Shown piece by piece: positions 24,986 through 33,133 of a stretch of DNA of 64,000 nucleotides. Position numbers and translations under genes: made by a program. The DNA comes from Desulfobacteraceae bacterium. GTDB lineage: Bacteria > Desulfobacterota > Desulfobacteria > Desulfobacterales > Desulfobacteraceae. The notes below the pieces were generated by a model. That model worked only from the letters and a program-made list of their open reading frames with translations, was not told the DNA's origin and searched no databases. The DNA is taken from the NCBI GenBank assembly GCA_016743945.1, contig JADGFI010000016.1:50458-114457 (forward strand). Reading direction: 5' to 3'. How positions within the stretch are numbered: position 1 is the first letter of the stretch; each line of letters starts with the position of its first letter.

Positions 24986-26113
24986 TTAGCAAAGGGATGC
25001 GGCAATGGCGGCGATTTCATCTTGCATCAGGCACCTTCCCAGGGTTATGCTTTGGGTCTTGATGGCATCTGTGATCCTGGAAAGTTGCGTTTCTCCATAG
25101 GGAATGGTGTTCATATCCAGGTATTTTTGGACCAGATGCCGTCCGCAGAGCAGGTTTAAATAAAATTTTTCTTCGGCCATGGTGCCAAATTCTCCCCCCG
25201 CATGGGTACCGGCCACATGGGTTTTGACGGCCTCCCCAAATGCGGGAGTGCTGTACTGGATGAGGCCGGAACCGGTTTGTTCTCTGACAATCTCATCCAG
25301 GTATTTATAGTAGCGTTTGAATACGACTAGGTTGTCCGTGTCAATTTTCAGATCCATGCCCTGGTTTTGCAGATGCCGGGCGGTGGTGTAAAGATCGCCG
25401 ATCCCGTTTCTTTCTCCTATGCCCAGGGCAGAAACTTCCAGTACAGATGCCCCGCCTAGGATGCCCATGACCGAATTGGCCGATGCCATGCCCATGTCAT
25501 TGTGGCAATGAACCGAGAGTCTTGCCTTCGGGGATAGGATCAGGGCTTGCATCCTGTCATAAACCTGATTGGGGGCCATGATGCCCGAGGTGTCGGGCAA
25601 TGAGAGTATATCAATTTCCTGGCCCAGGGTCCGGACCCAGGTGGTGAGCAGGGTGATATCTGTTTTGCCGATATCCAGCATGGCTAGGGAAACTAGGGCT
25701 TTAGGGAGGCGTTCCCGGACAATGCCGATGACGGCCCGAAGTTCCTTGAACACACGGGTAAGGTCTTCCCGGCTTATGGTCTTTTTAATATGAAGGTGGA
25801 AGTGTGGGTCATCAATACCGGTTTGGCAAAGAATTTTGACGTCGGGAATAAAGGCCCTGCCCAGGGCGGCAATGCGGATCTTGAAATTGTTTTTTTTTGC
25901 GTGGGCCGCCACCCGGGAAACAATGTCCGCTTCCATGGGGTGGGCCGGGGGGTACCCGGCCTGGCAGACGTCCACTCCCAGGGTTTCTTGAAATTCAAGA
26001 ATCTTTATCCGTTGTTTTAGTGAAAAGACCACTCCTCTGAACTGCATCCCCTCCCTCAGGGTTTGGTCAATGACCCATATTTTTCGGTCCAGATTCTTGT
26101 TTTTATCCGACAT
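24986..26113 (-). CDS. HMGL-like (LeuA/NifV/CimA-type) acyltransferase-lyase, unknown substrate
   Basis: A 375-residue TIM-barrel enzyme of the HMG-CoA lyase/2-isopropylmalate synthase family. It has the metal-site start IDQTLREGMQ (about 15-24), HCHNDMG (about 197-203), GERNGIGDL (about 226-234) and VAGTHAGGEFG. It lacks the C-terminal regulatory domain of LeuA, so it resembles homocitrate or re-citrate synthase-size members. It overlaps the upstream radical SAM gene by 11 bases, so the two are translationally coupled and likely share a pathway. No leucine, nif or citrate genes are nearby. The specific reaction is unknown to me. Confidence 0.82.
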   Translation of the reverse strand: MSDKNKNLDRKIWVIDQTLREGMQFRGVVFSLKQRIKILEFQETLGVDVCQAGYPPAHPMEADIVSRVAAHAKKNNFKIRIAALGRAFIPDVKILCQTGIDDPHFHLHIKKTISREDLTRVFKELRAVIGIVRERLPKALVSLAMLDIGKTDITLLTTWVRTLGQEIDILSLPDTSGIMAPNQVYDRMQALILSPKARLSVHCHNDMGMASANSVMGILGGASVLEVSALGIGERNGIGDLYTTARHLQNQGMDLKIDTDNLVVFKRYYKYLDEIVREQTGSGLIQYSTPAFGEAVKTHVAGTHAGGEFGTMAEEKFYLNLLCGRHLVQKYLDMNTIPYGETQLSRITDAIKTQSITLGRCLMQDEIAAIAASLC

Positions 26114-27413
26114 AATTTTCCTTGGGGGGGTTGAAATATCCGTGTATCAGATTGGGAAATTCTTGGGATAAATTTTTGATCAGGCTTTCCATGCCCATTG
26201 GGCTGCCGCCATCTTCGGCCATTGCCATGATGCGGGTGTAGTGTTTCGGGTCAAAGTTTAAGTTTCTCCATTGGATCATATCAATTCCATGGGTGCGGAC
26301 AAATTGGACAAGTGCCTCCGCTTCTTTTTGTGAATCTGTAAAGCCCGGACAATTCAAATAATTGATGGAAACAAACTTCCCCTTTGCCTTTGCCATATCA
26401 ATGCTTTGGAGAACATCTGAAAATTCATAGGACTTGGGCCGAAAATAGGCCTGGTAACAGCTTTTTCGCACCGAGTTCATGCTTACCCGCATGGAATCAA
26501 GCCCTGCATTGCAAAGGGCTTTTACCTGGTCCGGCAAGCTGGCGTTTGTGTTCAGGTTGATGGTGCCTTTGGTTGTTCGTTCTCGGATCATTTCAATGGC
26601 CGGCACAATGGCCTTTGCTGCGGTCAGTGGCTCTCCTTCGCACCCTTGGCCAAAACTGACAACAGCCTTTTTGACCCGGAGGATGTGTTCGATGGACACC
26701 TCGGCAATTTCCTGGGGGCTGGGGGTAAAACTGATGCGATCCTGGCAGGCGCATAGATTTTTTTCCGTCTGGAGGGAGATGCACCCCCTGCAATTGGCAT
26801 TACACACGGTGGAGGTGGGAAGGGGCGCTTCATACCTACTCAGAAAAAAATTTTTTCCGGCAGGACATCCGTATTCCAGGGCACAGGTTTCAAGATGGCG
26901 CATGAGCCGGTTATCCGGGTATGCTTTTCTGATGCGATCCACTCCCTTTACCACCCCCTCCCGGGGCATCTGCCTCAGGTCCTGGCGGGGTTCCGTGTCC
27001 ACCAGGATGGCGGCGGACTGAAAGTCGTTTTTACCAAATCCCACGGCGCCGTAAGAAAAAAGGGGCAGTGGATTTTCAATGCCGGCATCATCATAGGCAC
27101 AAACATGCCGGTTGACATAGCCGGGAGAATTGAAGACCCCCACAGGGTAGATTTTTTCCTGTGGGGCATAGGGGTTAAATTCCATCACTTCAAACTGGTC
27201 CGTGACCACATTAAACACAAGGGGTCGACGATGGGGCAGCATCATGAGTTCGCTACCATGGGGCATGTCACAGGTGGCAGCCTTTGTCAGTATGGTGAAT
27301 TTATCCCCTGACATCCCCACGGCACCATAGCCATCCAGTTCAAATATTTCTCCGTTCTCTGCAGCAACGACCGCCGTGAGAATCTGTTTGTTAATATATG
27401 CGATAATTTTCAC
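26103..27413 (-). CDS. Radical SAM protein with a long N-terminal domain
   Basis: About 436 residues from a GTG at 27413 (AAAGGACAG just before it); a longer frame to 27479 has a less likely N-terminus. The AdoMet [4Fe-4S] motif is CNANCRGC (Cys204, Cys208, Cys211), unusually far in. It is preceded by about 200 residues that include beta-rich patterns and CALEYGCPAGKN, and followed by a second cysteine group (NLCACQ) and GQGCEGEPL (the GGEP-like element). It ends overlapping an HMGL-like gene. Together they may make or modify a small molecule. It is divergent from hypCFDE, but I see no direct reason to assign it to hydrogenase assembly. Confidence 0.78.
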   Translation of the reverse strand: MKIIAYINKQILTAVVAAENGEIFELDGYGAVGMSGDKFTILTKAATCDMPHGSELMMLPHRRPLVFNVVTDQFEVMEFNPYAPQEKIYPVGVFNSPGYVNRHVCAYDDAGIENPLPLFSYGAVGFGKNDFQSAAILVDTEPRQDLRQMPREGVVKGVDRIRKAYPDNRLMRHLETCALEYGCPAGKNFFLSRYEAPLPTSTVCNANCRGCISLQTEKNLCACQDRISFTPSPQEIAEVSIEHILRVKKAVVSFGQGCEGEPLTAAKAIVPAIEMIRERTTKGTINLNTNASLPDQVKALCNAGLDSMRVSMNSVRKSCYQAYFRPKSYEFSDVLQSIDMAKAKGKFVSINYLNCPGFTDSQKEAEALVQFVRTHGIDMIQWRNLNFDPKHYTRIMAMAEDGGSPMGMESLIKNLSQEFPNLIHGYFNPPKENYVG

Positions 27414-27507
27414 CTGTCCTTTTTTATTCCTAGCGCTTAAATAGTCATTGACCAATAAAATTAAGATATACCAGAACAAAATTTTATTCTCAATGTTCTA
27501 TCCTGTG

Positions 27508-27568
27508 CCCCGGGGTGAATTGGTTTGAAATCTGATCCATATCTCCCGGGGAGGCCCGGTGACACCGG
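27508..27568. promoter_or_regulatory. Cluster of three GC-rich palindromes in an AT-rich divergent region
   Basis: CCCCGGGG (27508-27515), CTCCCGGGGAG (27543-27553, imperfect at the centre) and CCGGTGACACCGG (27556-27568) stand out against AT-rich flanks, 100-160 bases upstream of the radical SAM start. They could be protein sites, or stem-loops of a structured leader RNA on the minus strand. I could not match them to a known riboswitch with certainty. Confidence 0.4.
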
Positions 27569-27590
27569 CAAACAAATTTTGAAATAAATA

Positions 27591-27618
27591 TTGCCCAATA
27601 ATTCTCTTATGTTATACT
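27591..27618 (+). promoter_or_regulatory. Probable promoter of hypCFDE
   Basis: TTGCCC, 16 bases, TATACT. The -10 is close to consensus and lies about 55 bases before the hypC ATG. Confidence 0.45.
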
Positions 27619-27672
27619 CTGGGCTTAATGTAAAATTGAAGTTTATATGTAAATGGAATTAGGAATAAATTT

Positions 27673-27903
27673 ATGTGTTTAGCAGTTCCGTCAAAAATTA
27701 TTGAGATCAATGATACCGTCGCAATCGTGGATGTGGATGGGGTGACCCGGGAAACCAGTCTTCTGCTCATAGAAGATGCAAAAATCGGAGACTATGTGAT
27801 TGTCCATGCCGGCTTTGCCATCAGCAAGCTGGACGAAGAGTCCGCTCTCCAGACACTTACGGATATGCGCAATATTCTGGCCGCAGATTCAGGCCAGGCC
27901 TAG
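27673..27903 (+). CDS. hypC: Hydrogenase maturation chaperone HypC
   Basis: A 76-residue protein with the invariant start MCLAVPSKI, whose Cys2 binds the Fe(CN)2CO unit during [NiFe] centre assembly. The body (VDVDGVTRETSLLLIEDAKIGDYVIVHAGFAISKLDEESALQTL) is HypC-typical. AGGAATAAATTT precedes the ATG. It heads the hypC-hypF-hypD-hypE operon; hypA and hypB are absent from this window. HypC works with HypD and presents the iron to the large-subunit precursor, presumably HysA encoded convergently downstream. Confidence 0.95.
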   Translation: MCLAVPSKIIEINDTVAIVDVDGVTRETSLLLIEDAKIGDYVIVHAGFAISKLDEESALQTLTDMRNILAADSGQA

Positions 27904-27922
27904 TGCCCTCTTTTGATATCCG

Positions 27923-30313
27923 GTGTCAATTAAAAAAAAAATTGTTTCAAAAAGGCTTGAAATCAGCGGCGTGGTTCAAGGCGTTGGTTTTCGTCCTTTT
28001 TTGTTTGGTCTTGCCCTGACCCATCATCTTGCCGGCCAGGTATCCAATACTGCCAAGGGGGTGTTGGTTCGGGTGGAGGGGGATTCTGAGGCTTTGGACC
28101 ACTTTATCCGGGATATAGGTGAAAAATCCCCCCTGCTTGCCCTTGTCACCGGGATTGAATCTAAAGAGGTGCCCGTCCGGGGGTTTTCCTGTTTTGAGAT
28201 TGTTAAAAGCCTGGGCAACAATCTGCGCAATACCCTGATTTCTCCCGATGTCAGCATCTGTGGGCAATGCCGGGCGGAGATGAATGATTCCGGGGACCGT
28301 CGATTCGAATATCCCTTTATCAATTGTACCAATTGCGGTCCCCGGTATACCATTATTGAGGATGTGCCCTATGATCGCCCTAAAACATCCATGAAGGGGT
28401 TTACCATGTGTAGGGACTGCCAAAAGGAATACGATAATCCCCTGGACAGAAGGTTCCATGCCCAGCCCAATGCCTGTCCTGTTTGCGGGCCCAGGGTTTT
28501 TCTGACCGACCCAAAGGGAAACCGGCTGGACAAAGACCCCGGGGAGGCACTTGTCCGGGCGGCAGACTTGCTGAACCAGGGAAAAATTCTGGCGGTCAAG
28601 GGACTGGGCGGGTTTCACCTGGCCGTGGATGCCACCAATGATGAGGCGGTGGCAAGGCTTCGGGATAAAAAAAACCGGCCCGACAAACCCTTTGCCCTGA
28701 TGGCGGCATCGGTATCGATCCTGGCGGATCAATTGTGTGTGGATGAAGGGGAAAGGGCTCTATTAAATTCCTACCACCGGCCCATTGTGCTGCTGGCCAA
28801 GAAAAACCCGGTGGAAAATCAGGAAAAAAATATCCAGCCCCGAAAAAGACTTTCTCCCGGTGTGGCCCCCCATAACAATTGTCTGGGCGTTATGTTGCCC
28901 TACGCGCCCTTGCATTACCTTCTCTTGGAAAAAGGCCCGGATATTCTGGTGATGACTTCCGGCAATAGGTCCGGTGAACCCCTTTCCATTGACAATGACG
29001 ATGCCCTTGGAGCCTTTGCCCATATTGCCGATTATTTTCTTTTCCATGACCGGGATATTTATTTTCGGGCGGATGATTCCATTGCAAGGATTCAGGCTGG
29101 CAAACAGCGGTTTTTACGGCGTTCCCGGGGATATGCTCCCCTGCCCGTTGAACTGGATCGTAAGCTGCCCTTTATCCTGGCCTGCGGGGGGGGGCTTAAA
29201 AGTACCATCTGCCTGACCCGGGATAACAATGCCTTTTTAAGTCAGCACATAGGAGACCTGGACAACCCCAAGGTATATAAATTTTATACCAGTACCATAG
29301 CTCACATGAAAAAAATTCTGGGAATCGAGCCGGTTGTTGTGGCCCATGACCTTCATCCGGGGTATATGAGCACTGAATATGCCGCCTTCCTCAAGGGCCA
29401 AGGCGTCACCTGTGTTCCGGTCCAGCATCACCACGCCCATGCGGTTGCCTGTATGGGCGAAAACCATATTGATGGTGAGGTGATCGCCCTGACACTGGAC
29501 GGGACAGGTCTTGGCACGGATGGCCATATCTGGGGGGGTGAGATTTTGGTCTGCACTCATTCCCGGTTTTCCAGAAGGGCCCAATTGTCCTATGTCCATA
29601 TGCCCGGCGGGGATGCCGCGGTTCTTGCGCCCTGGCGCATGGCAGCGGCGGTTTTGTTCAAGGCCTATGGCCGATCTTTTCTGGATTTGGATATCCCCTT
29701 TATCCGGTCCATGGATTCCAAAAAGTTGATTTTCATCTGCCAGATGATGGAAAAAAACTTAAATTCCCCGTTAACCTCCAGCGCCGGCAGGCTGTTTGAT
29801 GCGGTTTCTTCCCTTTTGGGGCTTTGTCATAGCATCAGCTATGAAAGCCAGGCGGCCATGGTGCTTGAGGCTGCTGCAGAACCAACAGGGGGCCTTGAGG
29901 ATAAAGAGATGGCCAAACCCTATGGAGTTGACCTCATTGAAACCCGAAACCAGGATTTTGACGAAGGTTTTCCGTATTACCAGGTGGATATGATGCATTG
30001 CATCCGGGGGATTGTTCAGGATGTGAAATCTGGCATTTGTCCGGGAACGATCAGCCGCAGTTTTCACACCACCCTGGTCAATGGGTTTGTGGATGCCGCG
30101 TCCCGAATAAAACAGGACACCGGCATTAAAACAGCTGTTTTGTCCGGCGGGGTCTTTAACAATGATTTTGTGTTGAATCATACTCTTTCGGGGCTTGAGA
30201 AAAATGGATTTACCGTATACACCCATACAAAGGTTCCCACGGGAGACGGGGGGGTCTGCCTGGGCCAGGCACTGGTGGCGGCGGGGCAACTTCTTGAAAA
30301 AAAAAGTGATTAG
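27923..30313 (+). CDS. hypF: Carbamoyltransferase HypF
   Basis: A 796-residue enzyme making the cyanide ligands of the [NiFe] site from carbamoyl phosphate. Domains in order: acylphosphatase (SGVVQGVGFRPF, about 15-26), two CxxC-x18-CxxC zinc fingers (CGQCRAEM to CTNCG, and CRDCQKEY to CPVCG, about 105-190), YrdC-like domain (DLLNQGKILAVKGLGGFHLAVDATN), and the Kae1/HypF catalytic part with QHHHAHAVACMGENH and TLDGTGLGTDGHIWGGE. The start is a GTG with no strong ribosome site, 20 bases after hypC. Full length, no damage seen. Confidence 0.96.
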   Translation: MSIKKKIVSKRLEISGVVQGVGFRPFLFGLALTHHLAGQVSNTAKGVLVRVEGDSEALDHFIRDIGEKSPLLALVTGIESKEVPVRGFSCFEIVKSLGNNLRNTLISPDVSICGQCRAEMNDSGDRRFEYPFINCTNCGPRYTIIEDVPYDRPKTSMKGFTMCRDCQKEYDNPLDRRFHAQPNACPVCGPRVFLTDPKGNRLDKDPGEALVRAADLLNQGKILAVKGLGGFHLAVDATNDEAVARLRDKKNRPDKPFALMAASVSILADQLCVDEGERALLNSYHRPIVLLAKKNPVENQEKNIQPRKRLSPGVAPHNNCLGVMLPYAPLHYLLLEKGPDILVMTSGNRSGEPLSIDNDDALGAFAHIADYFLFHDRDIYFRADDSIARIQAGKQRFLRRSRGYAPLPVELDRKLPFILACGGGLKSTICLTRDNNAFLSQHIGDLDNPKVYKFYTSTIAHMKKILGIEPVVVAHDLHPGYMSTEYAAFLKGQGVTCVPVQHHHAHAVACMGENHIDGEVIALTLDGTGLGTDGHIWGGEILVCTHSRFSRRAQLSYVHMPGGDAAVLAPWRMAAAVLFKAYGRSFLDLDIPFIRSMDSKKLIFICQMMEKNLNSPLTSSAGRLFDAVSSLLGLCHSISYESQAAMVLEAAAEPTGGLEDKEMAKPYGVDLIETRNQDFDEGFPYYQVDMMHCIRGIVQDVKSGICPGTISRSFHTTLVNGFVDAASRIKQDTGIKTAVLSGGVFNNDFVLNHTLSGLEKNGFTVYTHTKVPTGDGGVCLGQALVAAGQLLEKKSD

Positions 30314-30328
30314 TTTAAGGAAAAAATA

Positions 30329-31414
30329 ATGAGCTTAAAATATATAGATGAGTACAGGGATTCGGATCTGGCAAGGATTCTGGTGAAAAAAATTCAGGCC
30401 ACAAGTCATAAAAAATTGCGGTTGATGGAGGTGTGCGGTACCCATACCATGTCGATTTTCAAGCATGGCATCAGAAGTGTGCTGCCCGGGCACATCACCC
30501 TTTTATCCGGTCCCGGGTGTCCTGTTTGCGTGACGGCCCAGCGGGATATTGATGCCTTTGTCCAGTTTTCAAAAAAAGAAAATGTCATCCTCACCACCTT
30601 CGGGGACTTGATGAAGGTGCCAGGATCCGGTTCCAGTTTGGCAAGGGAAAAAGCTGCCGGGGCAGATGTCAGAATGGTCTACTCCGCATTTGATGCCGTG
30701 GCCATTGCAAAGGAAAATCCGGACAAACAGGTGGTTTTTTGTGCCGTGGGGTTTGAGACCACCACCCCCACCATCGCCGCCACTATTTTGTCTGCCCGTG
30801 GGGAGGGCGTCACCAATTTTTCCATTTATTCGGCTAACAAGCTGACGCCTCCTGCGCTTGCTGCCCTCATGGAAACAGATGGGGTAAAGATCGACGGATT
30901 TATTCTGCCCGGGCATGTGTCGGTGATCACCGGCACCAATGCCTATCGGCAGACCTTTGAGAAATACGATATTCCTTCGGTTATTACCGGGTTTGAACCC
31001 ATTGATATCCTAAAGGCCGTTCTTATTCTTGTGGAGCAAAATGAGACCGGGGTAAAGGCCTTGGTGAATGGTTATCCCCGGGCGGTATCCGAGAATGGGA
31101 ACTTAAAGGCAAAGGCTATTTTGAACCAGGTGTTTGAGCTGTGTGATACCTCCTGGCGGGGGATTGGTGAGATCCCTTCCAGCGGCATGTGCCTTAAAGA
31201 AGAATTTAAGGATTTTGATGCGGCTAAAAAATTTAATATGGATATGCCCGATGTGCTGGAACCTGCCGGCTGTGCCTGCGGTCAGATTCTCATGGGGCTG
31301 AAAACCCCTGAGGAGTGCAAGCTTTACAAGAAAAAATGCACCCCAATGACCCCGGTAGGGCCTTGCATGGTTTCCAGCGAAGGAGCTTGTGCCGCCTTTT
31401 ACAGATATAGTTAA
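30329..31414 (+). CDS. hypD: Hydrogenase maturation protein HypD
   Basis: A 361-residue [4Fe-4S] scaffold for Fe(CN)2CO. Motifs: MEVCGTHTMSIFKHGIRSVLP (about 33-53), GPGCPVCVT (about 63-71), GFETTTPTIAATI, GFEPIDIL, and the C-terminal cysteine set EPAGCACGQILMGLKTPEECKLYKKKCTPMTPVGPCMVSSEGACAA. Its end overlaps the 5' part of the next frame, 38 bases before the hypE ATG. Complete. Confidence 0.96.
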   Translation: MSLKYIDEYRDSDLARILVKKIQATSHKKLRLMEVCGTHTMSIFKHGIRSVLPGHITLLSGPGCPVCVTAQRDIDAFVQFSKKENVILTTFGDLMKVPGSGSSLAREKAAGADVRMVYSAFDAVAIAKENPDKQVVFCAVGFETTTPTIAATILSARGEGVTNFSIYSANKLTPPALAALMETDGVKIDGFILPGHVSVITGTNAYRQTFEKYDIPSVITGFEPIDILKAVLILVEQNETGVKALVNGYPRAVSENGNLKAKAILNQVFELCDTSWRGIGEIPSSGMCLKEEFKDFDAAKKFNMDMPDVLEPAGCACGQILMGLKTPEECKLYKKKCTPMTPVGPCMVSSEGACAAFYRYS

Positions 31415-31451
31415 CGGTTTAGCAATCGCAAAAAAATATTTAGGAAAAATT

Positions 31452-32462
31452 ATGAAGAACGATAAAGTTTTATTGGATCACGGATCCGGCGGTAAAATCT
31501 CACATGCAATGTTTTCAGAGCTGATACTGCCGCTGTTTGAAAATTCGGAATTGAGCAAACAAGATGACGGGGCAATTTTGACGGTGGGGGCGGGACAGCT
31601 TGCTTTTTCCACGGATTCCTATGTGGTGGAACCCATTTTTTTCCCCGGGGGCAATATTGGCGATCTGGCGGTCAACGGGACCATCAATGACGTTTCCATG
31701 TGCGGGGCTGTCCCAAAGTATATTTCTGTGGGGCTTATCATTGAAGAGGGGTTGCCCCTTTCAGAGCTTAAGACCATTCTGGAAAGCATGGCAGGCGCTG
31801 CCCGAAAGGCCGGGGTGAAAATCGTCACCGGCGATACCAAGGTGGTGCCCCGGGGCAAGGCGGATAAAATTTTTATCAACACCTCTGGGATCGGTGTGAT
31901 TCCAGCCGGGGTAAACGTATCCGGCAGCAATGCCAGACCCGGAGACAAGATCATTGTCAGCGGAACCATTGCCGACCATGGAATCACCGTGCTCAGTACC
32001 CGGGAAGGGTTGAAATTTGATTCTGATATCCAAACAGATTCCGCCCCATTAAATAAAATGGTTCAGTCAATGATGACTTCGGAGTATGATATCCATGTAC
32101 TGCGTGATCCCACCCGGGGAGGGCTTGGCACCACTCTCAACGAGATTGCGGTCCAGTCCTGTGTGGGGATGACAATTTTCGAGTCCAGTCTGCCCATAAA
32201 GGGAGCGGTGAGAGGAACTTGTGAATTGTTGGGGTTTGATCCCCTTTACATTGCCAATGAGGGAAAATTGATTGCTTTTGTACCGGAAAAGGATGCCCAG
32301 GATGTATTGGAAATCATTCAGCAAGACGAATTCGGAAAGGATGCCGTGATCATTGGGGAGGTTACGGAAAAGGATCCCGGTCGGGTTTTTTTGGAAACCC
32401 TTATCGGCGGGTTCCGGATTGTGGATATGCTCACAGGCGAGCAATTGCCCCGAATCTGTTGA
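31452..32462 (+). CDS. hypE: Carbamoyl dehydratase HypE
   Basis: A 336-residue protein of the PurM-like family that dehydrates the thiocarboxamide on its own C-terminal cysteine to thiocyanate. It begins LLDHGSGGKISHAMF and has DDGAILTVG, GDTKVVPRGKADKIFINTSGIGVI and LRDPTRGGLGTTLNEIA. The end is the essential PRIC (Cys last). ATG 31452 follows AGGAAAAATT. Last gene of the hyp operon and convergent with the hydrogenase operon. Confidence 0.96.
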   Translation: MKNDKVLLDHGSGGKISHAMFSELILPLFENSELSKQDDGAILTVGAGQLAFSTDSYVVEPIFFPGGNIGDLAVNGTINDVSMCGAVPKYISVGLIIEEGLPLSELKTILESMAGAARKAGVKIVTGDTKVVPRGKADKIFINTSGIGVIPAGVNVSGSNARPGDKIIVSGTIADHGITVLSTREGLKFDSDIQTDSAPLNKMVQSMMTSEYDIHVLRDPTRGGLGTTLNEIAVQSCVGMTIFESSLPIKGAVRGTCELLGFDPLYIANEGKLIAFVPEKDAQDVLEIIQQDEFGKDAVIIGEVTEKDPGRVFLETLIGGFRIVDMLTGEQLPRIC

Positions 32463-32471
32463 TGGGAAATT

Positions 32472-32506
32472 TTATTAAACGGGCCTGTTATTAAACGGGT
32501 CCGTTT
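32472..32506. repeat. Short direct repeat and hairpin between hypE and the protease gene
   Basis: TTATTAAACGGG occurs twice (32472-32483 and 32488-32499). The AAACGG of either copy can pair with CCGTTT at 32501-32506, giving mutually exclusive hairpins. It lies between two convergent genes and may help end transcription. Confidence 0.35.
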
Positions 32507-32527
32507 CCTGAATTTTTGGAAGGCGCT

Positions 32528-33013
32528 TTATACCGCCTGATCTGAGGTGGCCAGAATCTCCCGGATATGTTTTCTTGTGACCGCTAAAAAATCGGGGAAG
32601 GCTTTTTTAAGCTCCGGGGTTATTTCGGTTCCCCAGTCTATTTGTTTGGGTTCAATGCCGATCACCCGAAGATAAGGTCTGTGGCCGCGCATCTGGGCCA
32701 TGCCCAGGGAGTCCAGAAGATCAATGTCATGGAGGGATAGCATTTGTTTTTTCTCTTTTCTCAAGCTCTCTTCTTCCAGGCTGAAAACGGTGCCCGGCAC
32801 CTGACCGGCCCTGACAATGTCCAGAACCAGGATGTTTTCAAATTCTTCAAATAAATAAAAAATATCCTGGGTAAAGGTCCCACCGTCAACAAAATCCACC
32901 AGGGTTTCATCCCAATCATCCCGTTCTTTCCAGAATTCATAGATGGCATGGACCCCAATGCCTTCATCCTTCATAAGGGTGTTGCCAACGCCTAAAACCA
33001 ATAGTTTCTTCAC
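32528..33013 (-). CDS. hysD: Hydrogenase maturation protease for HysA
   Basis: About 161 residues of the HybD/HycI peptidase family: KKLLVLGVGNTLMKDEGIGVHAIYEF at the N-terminus, with the metal-binding Glu of DEGIG, then VDFVDGGTFTQDIFYLFEEFENILVLDIVRAGQVPGTV, with the second acidic ligand region. These enzymes cut the large-subunit tail after nickel insertion. I use a GTG at 33013, where homology begins; the frame runs on to ATG 33100 without a ribosome site. It lies directly downstream of hysA, whose tail after CAVH would be the 16-residue substrate peptide. Confidence 0.88.
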   Translation of the reverse strand: MKKLLVLGVGNTLMKDEGIGVHAIYEFWKERDDWDETLVDFVDGGTFTQDIFYLFEEFENILVLDIVRAGQVPGTVFSLEEESLRKEKKQMLSLHDIDLLDSLGMAQMRGHRPYLRVIGIEPKQIDWGTEITPELKKAFPDFLAVTRKHIREILATSDQAV

Positions 33014-33133
33014 TGTTCTTAAGTTCCTGTTGTTATACAATTGGTAAATGGTATAAAAGGTATCTTTTGTAAAAATCCTTGGGGGAATGCGTTTACACAT
33101 CCCCCCAAGGGTTTATTAAACCTAAGCCTTTAA

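Noticed and set aside
27947..28732. Minus-strand open frame of about 260 codons inside hypF
   Set aside because: Antisense to the conserved acylphosphatase and zinc-finger region of hypF; no start signal or domain.
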